Positions 9,796 through 16,661 of a stretch of 18,578 nucleotides of DNA are shown one piece after another. The notes beneath the pieces were generated by a model that saw nothing but the letters and a program-made list of their open reading frames with translations, was not told the origin of the DNA and did not search any database. How positions within the stretch are numbered: the stretch's first letter is position 1; every line of letters starts with the position of its first letter. The stretch is from an uncultured Gammaproteobacteria bacterium (lineage in GTDB: Bacteria > Pseudomonadota > Gammaproteobacteria > Xanthomonadales > Xanthomonadaceae). The position numbers and the translations under genes were made by a program. The stretch covers positions 1 through 18,578 of the forward strand of contig CAMPGW010000058.1 in assembly GCA_946885735.1 (NCBI GenBank), read 5' to 3'.

Positions 9796-10501
9796 GGAAG
9801 CGATCATCCTGGTCGGGGGCCTGGGGACCCGCCTGCGAACGGAAGTGGCCGACCTGCCGAAGCCGCTCGCGCCGGTCGCCGGGAGGCCGTTCCTGGCCTG
9901 GCTACTGGACCAGTACGCCGAGGCCGGGCTGCGCCGGGTGATCCTGGCGGCGGGGTACCGCGCCGAGGCAGTGGTCGAGGCGATCGGGCGGCGTTGGCGC
10001 GGCATGGACATCGTCTATTCCCTGGAAGCCGAGCCGCTCGGAACCGGTGGCGCCGTCAGGCTTGCCGCCGAAATGCTGCAGGGCGACGGCGCCTTCATCG
10101 CCAATGGCGATACCTTCCTGCGCTACCGCCCCGCAGCACTCGAGGACCAGGTTCGCCAGGAAGGCCTGCGCTTGGGTCTTGCGCTCGCCGCGGTGCCGGC
10201 GCTGGACCGTTTTGGCGCCGCCGACACGCGCGACGGTCGTGTCGTGGGCTTCCGCGAAAAAGGCGCGACCGGCGCCGGGCGCATCAACGCCGGGCACTAT
10301 TTCGCCTCCGCGCAGGGCTTGGCGGACTTGCCGGCGCAGGCGTCCTATTCGTTCGAGACCCAGGTGCTCGAGCCCTGGGTTTCGGCGGGTTGGGTGGCGG
10401 CCTTTGACGCCACCAGCGACTTCCTCGACATCGGCATTCCAAGCGACTACCGCCGCGCGCAGGACCTCCTTCCTCCCTGGGCCGAGGGTCCTTCGCCGTG
10501 A
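9782..10501 (+). CDS. hddC: D-glycero-alpha-D-manno-heptose 1-phosphate guanylyltransferase
   Basis: This 239-residue nucleotidyltransferase of the sugar-phosphate NTP_transferase family has I-L-V-G-G-L-G-T-R-L-R at 9-19, then L-P-K-P-L-A-P-V near residue 28, G-T-G-G-A in the middle and an N-G-D-T-F metal-site segment. The family activates sugar 1-phosphates; in this setting the likely reaction is heptose 1-phosphate plus GTP to GDP-D-glycero-alpha-D-manno-heptose. The base specificity (GTP) is inferred from the neighbours hddA, gmhA and gmhB. ATG 9782 lies inside the end of gmhA (14-base overlap), and the stop overlaps the GTG start of the methyltransferase. A mannose or rhamnose nucleotidyltransferase is the main alternative. 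Confidence 0.88.
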   Translation: MHRAEEAIILVGGLGTRLRTEVADLPKPLAPVAGRPFLAWLLDQYAEAGLRRVILAAGYRAEAVVEAIGRRWRGMDIVYSLEAEPLGTGGAVRLAAEMLQGDGAFIANGDTFLRYRPAALEDQVRQEGLRLGLALAAVPALDRFGAADTRDGRVVGFREKGATGAGRINAGHYFASAQGLADLPAQASYSFETQVLEPWVSAGWVAAFDATSDFLDIGIPSDYRRAQDLLPPWAEGPSP

Positions 10502-11373
10502 CCACGGATCCCGTGGTCCATTGCTTCGACGCCCACCGGGAACGCGATGGCGACCTGCGCCTGCGCGATGACTGGATCCGCGATTTCGGCGGCGAGCGTA
10601 GCGACTGGGACAGTGTCGGCGGCGCATGTCCGGCGTGCGGCAGCGAGGAGGGCTTCCGTCTGGCGAATGGTGCGGACCCCCGGCATGCCAACGTCCGAGA
10701 GGACCTCGTGTGCCGGCACTGCGGATTGAGCGCACGAATCCGGGCAGCCTTGTGGTTGCTGCGCCGGCATCGGCCCCTGGTATCCGAAACGCGCACCTAT
10801 TTCACCGAGCAGGCGACGCCGACCTTTGCCTGGGCCCAGAGGCACTTGCCCGGCGAGGTGGTCGGAAGCGAGTTCGAGCCGGATGCGGAGCGGCGCGAGC
10901 GCCTCGCTGCGCACCTACAGTCGCTCGGTGGCCACGGCGAGGTCTGCTTCGGTGACATCACCGACCTGGGATACGCCGACGCCAGCGTCGACGCCATCGT
11001 GAGCCTGGACGTACTCGAACATGTTCCCGACTACGCCCAGGCGCTGCGCGAGTTCCGACGCGTGCTCCGGCCCGGCGGCGTGCTCGTGGCGACGTTTCCG
11101 TTCAACGACGAGCCGGCGACGCGGGTCCGTGCGCGGCTTCGCGAGGGCCAGGTCGAACACCTGTGCGAACCTGAATTCCATGGTGATCCCCTGGGGGGCG
11201 GGGTGCTGTGTTGGTACCACTTCGGCTGGGACGTGCTCGATGCGGCGCGCGCCGCCGGGTTCGCGTCCGCGCGCATGGCGATGCCCTGCGACCCCGGCCA
11301 TGGCCTGCCGTATGGCCTGTGGACGTTGCTGGCCTTCGCCTCGGAAGCGGGCGCCGGCGGTAGCAAGCGATGA
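10498..11373 (+). CDS. Class I SAM-dependent methyltransferase with an N-terminal four-cysteine (zinc-ribbon-like) motif
   Basis: This 291-residue protein has C-P-A-C at 44-47 and C-R-H-C at 72-75, a likely zinc-binding knuckle pair. A Methyltransf_11-type Rossmann domain follows: V-G-S-E-F at 122-126 in place of the classic motif I, D-I-T-D-L before strand 3, S-L-D-V-L-E-H-V-P at motif IV, and L-R-P-G-G-V-L at motif VI. Such proteins occur in surface-polysaccharide loci and probably methylate a sugar or the chain end, but the substrate is not predictable. Start is GTG 10498, overlapping the hddC stop (GTGA); no other start keeps the conserved N terminus. It overlaps the LTA-synthase-like gene by four bases. 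The position between hddC and gmhB makes the heptose or its polymer a reasonable target (inference). Confidence 0.82.
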   Translation: MTTDPVVHCFDAHRERDGDLRLRDDWIRDFGGERSDWDSVGGACPACGSEEGFRLANGADPRHANVREDLVCRHCGLSARIRAALWLLRRHRPLVSETRTYFTEQATPTFAWAQRHLPGEVVGSEFEPDAERRERLAAHLQSLGGHGEVCFGDITDLGYADASVDAIVSLDVLEHVPDYAQALREFRRVLRPGGVLVATFPFNDEPATRVRARLREGQVEHLCEPEFHGDPLGGGVLCWYHFGWDVLDAARAAGFASARMAMPCDPGHGLPYGLWTLLAFASEAGAGGSKR

Positions 11374-13919
11374 AGCCATCCCCCGACGTCGGCCCATCGG
11401 CCGGTCAGTCCGCCGCCAGCGTGCTGGCGATCGCGCTTGCGGTGGCATTGCTGTACTGGCTGCTGGGTTGGGCGCTCGCACCCTCGGTGGCATACACGCC
11501 CATGGGTGCGGCCGCCGACTTCGCCTTCATCGCCGTGGCGCTGCTGTTGTGGCGGCCCGTGTTCCGCAGTCCCGCACGGGTTGCATTGCACGCGCTGACG
11601 CTCGGCTTCCTCTTCAGCTTCAGCCTGGTGTTGAAGGCATCCCTGCTCGGGGCGCCGGTGTACTCGTCGGACCTGACCGCCTTCATGGCACTGCTAGGCA
11701 TCCTGTCGGGATGGCAGTGGCTGCTGGCCGCGGGCAGCGTGGTGGCGGTCGCCGCCGCGATGGCCTGGTCGTTGCAGCCCCGCCCGGGCCAGGCACGCTG
11801 GTTGCTGGCCGGTGCGTCCTACCTGGCGTTGCTGGTGTTCGCGGCGCCCTGGGGCCTTGCGGCCGCGACCTGGCTCGGCCATGTTCCGCTCGAAGATGGC
11901 ATCGCGCATTTTCGCCGGGACGGCGGCGTGTTGTTCCTGCTGGAAGACCGGATCGAGCGCGACGCAGGCCTGGCGAGCGCGCCCGATGCCGGAACGGTGC
12001 AGGCAGCGCAATATTCGGTCAGCCTGGCGGAGCCCGTCGCCGGCGCGCGTCGAAACGTGCACCTGGTGCTGCTCGAGTCGATATGGGATCCACTCAGGCT
12101 GGGCGCCTACCGCTTCGACCAGGACCCCTTCGACCCGCGTTTCCGCCGCCTGCTGGAGGCGTCGGGGGACTCCGGCGTACTTTCGCCGGTATTCGGATCG
12201 CTCACGGCCAACGCCGAGTTCGAGATGCTTTGCGGCCTGCCGACCTCGCAGCGCGTCGTGTTCTTCACCCGGCACCTGAAGCGACCCATGCCTTGCCTGC
12301 CGCGGGCGCTTCGCGACTCGGGCTACCTCACGGTGGCCTCGCATCCCAACCATGCCAACTTCTGGTCGCGCGACCGCGCCTACGGGCTGATCGGCTTCGA
12401 GCAATACCACTCGCTGCCTTCGTTCGTGGTCGACGATCGCGATGGCGCCTACCTCGCGGACGCGTCCACCTTCCAGCAGAACCTGGAAATGCTTGCCGGC
12501 GCGGGCGCTGACCGCCCTGTCTTCAATTATGTCGTCACCTTGAGCTCGCACTACCCGTACCAGCGCCACCGCTCGCGACGGCCCGACCGCGTGCGCGTCA
12601 CGCCGGCGCATCCGATGTTGTCGGACTATGCCAATGCCGCGCGCTACACCACGGCGGCCTTCATGGACTGGCTCGAACAAGTTCGCCGCCGCGACCCCGA
12701 GGCCCTGGTCGTCGCGTTCGGCGACCACGCGCCGATGCTGGGCAACGATCCCGACCCCTACGGGCGGTCGGGACTGCCGATCACCGGGGGGCGACGGTCG
12801 TCGAACGTCCTGTCCGCACTTTCCAGCACGCCTTTGGTCGTGGTGGACGGGCGCGAGGGTCCGGTGGCCCTGGGCCAGTTGCCCATCAAGCGCGTCGGCG
12901 AAGTGATCGTTCGCGCACTGCGCGGTGAACCGCTGACGGTTTCGACCGTCGGCATGGCCCGGAAATTCCAGGACAACCTGCTGGTCGGTGGCCGGGACGG
13001 CTGGAAGCGCTGCGCGGACCCGTCCGATCCGACGGACCACGGCGAAGCGGGCGACAGCGAATGCGCGGCTGCGCGCAAGCGCGACCGCGACCAGCGCATC
13101 GTCCGCGACGACCTGGCGTCCGGCCACCAGTTCGCCTCGGAGCGGATGCGCGCCTTGTCCGTGCTTCCCCCCGACCGAATGCAGGTGGACGTGGACGTGG
13201 CGCGTTGTTTCGCCGACGTCGAGGCCTGGGGACCCGCGGCCACGGGCCTGGGCTTGCCCTTCAACGTCCAGGCCGGCGGATCCAGTGCGATTTGGCTTCG
13301 CGCGCCCCGGCGCGCGGGTGCGCCGCGGCTTCGGATCGGGAACGAGGAAGTCCCCATCCACTTCGGCGAAGACGTGGGCTCGGCGAAATGGCGCACGCCG
13401 AGATTCCTCGCCGAGGCGGGTCGCTATCCGGTGGACGTGGTCTGCAATGGACACCCACCCAAGCGACTCGGTTTCTTCCAGGTAGGCAGCCCACGCCCGG
13501 TGGCTCCCGTGGCGACTGCGCAACGTCAATCGCCAAAGGTGACTCCGCCTGATGAAGCCGCGCCGGTGGCACTGCCGGCGGCGGCCGCGGCGGCGATGGA
13601 GTTCGGGATCACGCAACATGGCGCGCTCGGCCTGGCCGTCGAACCCTTGCAGGTGCTTTCCGCCCGGTGCCAGGCCGGCAGGGTCTGGCGTGCCGCATTG
13701 CGCTTGCGCTGGAAAGCAGCCGCCAACCTGCGCGAGGTGGAGGTCAGGTCGACAGGTCCCGGCGATGCGACCTCCACCTTGTTCGCGCGCTCCGGCCCGA
13801 GCGGGCAAGCCGATACCGGCGAGTGGGTGCAAGATGGCCAGCGCTTCGAGTTCATCGACGCTGCCACCGGCAACAGCCTGGGATCCATCGCGCTGGCCGC
13901 GCCGGCCTGCGCGCCATGA
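11370..13919 (+). CDS. LTA-synthase/OpgB-like membrane phosphotransferase (sulfatase fold) with two added C-terminal domains
   Basis: This 849-residue protein begins with about five membrane segments (near 17-37, 46-62, 70-93, 105-131 and 142-165), followed by an extracytoplasmic alkaline-phosphatase/sulfatase-fold domain. Metal and catalytic candidates match the LtaS/OpgB family: E236 in L-L-E-S, T279 in S-L-T-A-N-A-E-F-E as the probable nucleophile, and D452-H453 in G-D-H-A-P. These enzymes transfer phosphoglycerol or phosphoethanolamine from phospholipid to a glycan or lipid. Two regions are unusual: residues about 600-705, with C613/C692 and an A-W-G-P then P-F-N motif, and residues 743-849, with C767/C847, which resemble the lipoprotein encoded at 14502-14939. 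A Pro/Ala-rich linker (about 706-742) joins them. Start ATG 11370 overlaps the methyltransferase stop. It probably decorates the exported glycan or LPS in the periplasm; the transferred group is unknown. Confidence 0.85.
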   Translation: MKPSPDVGPSAGQSAASVLAIALAVALLYWLLGWALAPSVAYTPMGAAADFAFIAVALLLWRPVFRSPARVALHALTLGFLFSFSLVLKASLLGAPVYSSDLTAFMALLGILSGWQWLLAAGSVVAVAAAMAWSLQPRPGQARWLLAGASYLALLVFAAPWGLAAATWLGHVPLEDGIAHFRRDGGVLFLLEDRIERDAGLASAPDAGTVQAAQYSVSLAEPVAGARRNVHLVLLESIWDPLRLGAYRFDQDPFDPRFRRLLEASGDSGVLSPVFGSLTANAEFEMLCGLPTSQRVVFFTRHLKRPMPCLPRALRDSGYLTVASHPNHANFWSRDRAYGLIGFEQYHSLPSFVVDDRDGAYLADASTFQQNLEMLAGAGADRPVFNYVVTLSSHYPYQRHRSRRPDRVRVTPAHPMLSDYANAARYTTAAFMDWLEQVRRRDPEALVVAFGDHAPMLGNDPDPYGRSGLPITGGRRSSNVLSALSSTPLVVVDGREGPVALGQLPIKRVGEVIVRALRGEPLTVSTVGMARKFQDNLLVGGRDGWKRCADPSDPTDHGEAGDSECAAARKRDRDQRIVRDDLASGHQFASERMRALSVLPPDRMQVDVDVARCFADVEAWGPAATGLGLPFNVQAGGSSAIWLRAPRRAGAPRLRIGNEEVPIHFGEDVGSAKWRTPRFLAEAGRYPVDVVCNGHPPKRLGFFQVGSPRPVAPVATAQRQSPKVTPPDEAAPVALPAAAAAAMEFGITQHGALGLAVEPLQVLSARCQAGRVWRAALRLRWKAAANLREVEVRSTGPGDATSTLFARSGPSGQADTGEWVQDGQRFEFIDAATGNSLGSIALAAPACAP

Positions 13920-14494
13920 TGTCCGCCGCGACACGGACGACGCGCGTGCCCTGGCCCGAGGGCGGCGTGCGCAAGGCCTTGTTCCTGGACCGGGACGGCG
14001 TCATCAACGCGAACCACGGCTACGTGCATCGTGCGCAAGACACCGAATGGGTGCCGGGGATCTTCGAGTTGGGGCGCGAAGCACTCGCGCGCGGCTTCGA
14101 ACTGATCATCGTGACCAACCAGGCGGGCATCGCACGCGGCTTCTACAGCGAGCAAAGCTTCCGGGACTACACACACTGGATGCATGCGCAGTTCGAGCGC
14201 GAAGGCGCGCCCGTGCTGGCGACCTACCATTGCCCTCACCACCCGACCGCGGGGCAGGGCGTCTATCTTGCGCAATGCGCCTGCAGGAAGCCCGCGCCCG
14301 GCATGTTGCTACGGGCGCAGGCGGACTGGGACCTGGATCTCGCCGCTTCGTTGCTGGTTGGCGACCAGCCCAGCGACCTTCAGGCCGCCAGGGCGGCGGG
14401 CGTCGGCGACGCCGTGCGCGTCGGGCTCATGGATCTTTCACCGGCCAGGGCGCGGGTGCAGGCATGGGCGCCGACGGGATCGGCGCCGCGCTGA
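13916..14494 (+). CDS. gmhB: D-glycero-D-manno-heptose 1,7-bisphosphate 7-phosphatase
   Basis: This 192-residue HAD-superfamily phosphatase should remove the 7-phosphate from heptose 1,7-bisphosphate. HAD motif I D-R-D-G-V-I-N begins near residue 24, motif II is V-T-N-Q-A-G, the zinc-binding segment C-P-H-H-P...C-A-C-R-K-P typical of GmhB is present, and motif III/IV is V-G-D-Q-P-S-D. The start is ATGATG: either ATG 13916, which overlaps the preceding stop, or ATG 13919. With gmhA, hddA and hddC upstream it completes the GDP-heptose pathway, though it is separated from them by the methyltransferase and LTA-synthase-like genes. An imidazole-glycerol phosphate-type HAD enzyme is excluded by context and by the Cys motif. 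Confidence 0.92.
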   Translation: MMSAATRTTRVPWPEGGVRKALFLDRDGVINANHGYVHRAQDTEWVPGIFELGREALARGFELIIVTNQAGIARGFYSEQSFRDYTHWMHAQFEREGAPVLATYHCPHHPTAGQGVYLAQCACRKPAPGMLLRAQADWDLDLAASLLVGDQPSDLQAARAAGVGDAVRVGLMDLSPARARVQAWAPTGSAPR

Positions 14495-14501
14495 TCGAAC
14501 C

Positions 14502-14939
14502 TCAGTTCGCAGCACACTCCGGGCCGCCTATCACCGCTTCCGCCAGCACCTCGTTGGTGTCGGGGTTCCGCATTTCGAGCCGGGTGCCGGGTCGGCTCCA
14601 CATGCCGGTCTTGGCTTCACCGACCGCCCCACCTGCGGCGAAAAGGGTTCCGGACGACGTGTAGAGCTCGATGCGCTCGACGCCCGGGCTACTGGCGACG
14701 TTCCAGCGCACCACGGCTTCCATGGCCGGGTCGCAAGCGTCCATCCGGGACGGCTCGAACGAGAGCTGGGGACTGGAAACGGCAACGACGGCGTCCGCCG
14801 GCGCGGCCGGGCTGGCTTCCGGCGTCGCTTCGGCGCTCGCAGGTTCGACGGCCACCGCGGTCGGTGCCGGCGTGGCGGGCTGTTGGTCGCAAGCAGCCAG
14901 GCCCAGGGCAAGGGTCGCGAGGGCAATCTTGATCTTCAT
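14502..14939 (-). CDS. Small lipoprotein with a domain shared with the neighbouring LTA-synthase-like enzyme
   Basis: This 145-residue protein starts with a lipoprotein signal peptide: M-K-I-K, a hydrophobic stretch and lipobox L-A-A-C with the lipidated C17. A Pro/Ala/Glu/Thr-rich tether (about 20-52) follows, then a compact domain (58-145). D18 after the lipidated Cys might favour inner-membrane retention under the E. coli Lol rule, but that rule is uncertain here. The domain has C69 and C142, probably a disulfide. From T98 onward it aligns without gaps to the C terminus of the LTA-synthase-like protein: 17 of 45 positions are identical by hand count, including T-L-F-A, T-G-x-W and the final P-x-C. 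Function unknown. It could be a partner that binds the same glycan or lipid. It lies downstream of a TACAAT element and converges on gmhB with seven bases between. Confidence 0.85.
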   Translation of the reverse strand: MKIKIALATLALGLAACDQQPATPAPTAVAVEPASAEATPEASPAAPADAVVAVSSPQLSFEPSRMDACDPAMEAVVRWNVASSPGVERIELYTSSGTLFAAGGAVGEAKTGMWSRPGTRLEMRNPDTNEVLAEAVIGGPECAAN

Positions 14940-14985
14940 CGTGTATTCCGGAAGGAGAGGGTGGGGACGCGCGGCAAGTGGAGCC

Positions 14986-15001
14986 GGGCGCGGATTGTAG
15001 C
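14986..15001 (-). promoter_or_regulatory. Putative promoter -10 element for the lipoprotein gene
   Basis: On the minus strand TACAAT lies at 14999-14994 in the context GCTACAATCCGCGC, about 55 bases before the lipoprotein start at 14939. It resembles the element upstream of cbs. No -35 match is evident. It sits in the 66-bp gap after the membrane protein gene, so the lipoprotein may be transcribed independently. Confidence 0.4.
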
Positions 15002-15005
15002 GCGC

Positions 15006-16577
15006 TCACCCACCCGTCGGCTGTGCGAGCTTGCATGCCTGTGACCAGGCGAGGCGTCGCTGCGGGCACAGCTTCGCCGGCTCGAGGGAACCCTGCACCC
15101 GGGTGCAGGCACCCGCAGCCCCCAGCCCATAGCCGAGTTCGAGCACGCGTTGTGCCGTCCGCTGCTCGTTACCGACCAGGAGCAGGACCGGGCCCCGGTG
15201 GTTCGCCAGTCGCTCTTCCGCCCGCGCTTGCAGCCGGGTGCAGTGCGAGGGCGACATGAAGTTGTTGGACAAGCCCAGGACCGGCACGTGGTCCGGAAGG
15301 GCCAGTGCCAGGTAAGCCAGGGGCTCGCCCGATGCCGTCACCAGCAAGGCATTCTCGGGCACGGCCAGCGACGCCGGTACCACCGGGGCCGACCAGGGCT
15401 TGCGGTTCCAGTCCGGTCGCCGGGTATCCGCGCTGACCACGATCAGCAGGGCCACCAGGCCCAAGATCCTGGCACGCCGCAACCGTTGCACCACCAGCAC
15501 CATCGCCAGGACACCCAGCAACTCCAGCGTCATCGCGTATCGGTAGATGCCGTACTGGAAGGCCCACAGGAGCCACGACACCAGGACGAAAGCCAGCAGG
15601 CGCAGCAGGTTCGCCCGCAGGGCCGTCGTCGCCTGGCCCCCCGACAGCGACCAGAGGACGAGCAGGCCCGCGATCGCGCCCAGCAGCCGCGGATCGCGCA
15701 TGCCGATCTCGGAAAAATGGCGCGTCGTGTGCAGCAGTTGCAACGGACTGGTCACGGCATCCCAGACGCCCTGGGCGCGGAAGCGGTTGTCCGTCCAGGG
15801 CCAGGGCATCGCGTCGGCGGAATGGAACACGTGGTTGAAGTACGGAAAGACCGGGTTGGCGTGTTGCTGGTAGAGGTGCCATCCCCAGTACCCGTAGGTG
15901 AGAGCGAACCCGCATGCGCCGCCGGCTGCGAGCACGAGCACATGCCGCGCGCGGTCGCGCCATGTCCATGGTCCGACCAGGGCCGCCGCGGCGAGGCCGA
16001 TGCAGTAGAGGCTGGCGGTCAGCTTCAAGCCGGCGATCGCGCCCGCCAACGATCCGGCGAGCAGCCAATGGCGAGGCCGCACATCCCCGTCGGCGCGGAT
16101 GAGCAGCGCCAGGCTCCCCAGCATGGCGGCTGCCACGAAGGGATCGTTCATGCTGCTGCCCAGCATGGACCAGGTTGCGGCGCCGCTGATGGCCAGCAGG
16201 ACGAGCACGGCCTGCGCCGCGCGGCCCGGCGGCTCGACGGAAAGCCTGCGCTGCAGGCAAAGCAACAGGGCCAGGCAAACCATCGTCGGCAGCAGCAACC
16301 ACAGGCCCGCGACCACCGCGGGCGCTCCCGACGCCTGCAGCCAGTACAGCGGCAGGTCGAGGATCGGATTGTGGAAGCCCTGCAACTGCGCCGGCGCGAT
16401 GTCCACGGCGCTCCGCCCGGTCAGCCAGGCGTGCGGGTTGTACAGGTGGTAGTTGCGAAGGTCCCAGTTGGCGTCCATTCCCTGCAGGGCCAGCCCAAAC
16501 AGTGAAGCCGCGCACACCAGCGCTCCCACCCATGCGACTTCGTTCGCGGGTTGATGCTTTTCGATCTGCGCTTTCAT
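15006..16577 (-). CDS. Polytopic membrane protein, GT-C-type glycosyltransferase-like (GT87/GT39-like)
   Basis: This 523-residue protein has about ten to twelve hydrophobic segments along its first 400 residues and a soluble C-terminal part with several Cys residues. Just after the first membrane segment it has M-D-A-N-W-D-L-R-N-Y-H-L-Y-N-P (34-48). An acidic D followed by N-Y-H in the first extracytoplasmic loop is typical of GT-C enzymes that use polyprenyl-phosphate sugars, with D35 or D39 as the likely catalytic or metal residue. This is a family-level inference, not a recognised gene. The start at 16577 is preceded by a G-rich stretch. It is divergent from the GtrB-like gene at 16662, which could make its lipid-linked donor. 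An O-antigen ligase or acyltransferase seems less likely from the loop motif. Confidence 0.65.
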   Translation of the reverse strand: MKAQIEKHQPANEVAWVGALVCAASLFGLALQGMDANWDLRNYHLYNPHAWLTGRSAVDIAPAQLQGFHNPILDLPLYWLQASGAPAVVAGLWLLLPTMVCLALLLCLQRRLSVEPPGRAAQAVLVLLAISGAATWSMLGSSMNDPFVAAAMLGSLALLIRADGDVRPRHWLLAGSLAGAIAGLKLTASLYCIGLAAAALVGPWTWRDRARHVLVLAAGGACGFALTYGYWGWHLYQQHANPVFPYFNHVFHSADAMPWPWTDNRFRAQGVWDAVTSPLQLLHTTRHFSEIGMRDPRLLGAIAGLLVLWSLSGGQATTALRANLLRLLAFVLVSWLLWAFQYGIYRYAMTLELLGVLAMVLVVQRLRRARILGLVALLIVVSADTRRPDWNRKPWSAPVVPASLAVPENALLVTASGEPLAYLALALPDHVPVLGLSNNFMSPSHCTRLQARAEERLANHRGPVLLLVGNEQRTAQRVLELGYGLGAAGACTRVQGSLEPAKLCPQRRLAWSQACKLAQPTGG

Positions 16578-16597
16578 CGTCCCCCCGGGCTGTGCGC

Positions 16598-16603
16598 AGT
16601 CTA
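16598..16603 (-). promoter_or_regulatory. Weak candidate -10 element for the GT-C-like gene
   Basis: The 84-bp divergent gap (16578-16661) contains TAGACT on the minus strand in the context GCTAGACTGCGC, about 20 bases before the start at 16577. No -35 element is evident. No convincing -10 was found in this gap for the plus-strand gene. Confidence 0.25.
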
Positions 16604-16648
16604 GCGCCGTTGTTGGGCGGCGCGCGCTCGTGCGATGCTTCAGGCCAC

Positions 16649-16656
16649 GAAGGGGG
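16649..16656 (+). promoter_or_regulatory. Ribosome binding site deciding the start of the GtrB-like gene
   Basis: GAAGGGGG lies five bases before ATG 16662. This favours 16662 over the in-frame ATG at 16635, which has no such sequence and would add nine residues not typical of the family. Confidence 0.6.
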
Positions 16657-16661
16657 CCGAG

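Noticed and set aside
14184..15044. A plus-strand frame running across the end of gmhB and the lipoprotein gene
   Set aside because: It has no domain signal, and the minus-strand frame has a clear lipoprotein signal peptide.
15150..16505. A 451-codon plus-strand frame opposite the GT-C-like gene
   Set aside because: It is Arg/Gln/His-rich with no recognisable motif, whereas the minus-strand frame has clear membrane segments.
16635..16661. Earlier ATG start for the GtrB-like gene
   Set aside because: It has no ribosome binding site, while GAAGGGGG is well placed for ATG 16662 and the shorter form matches the family N terminus.
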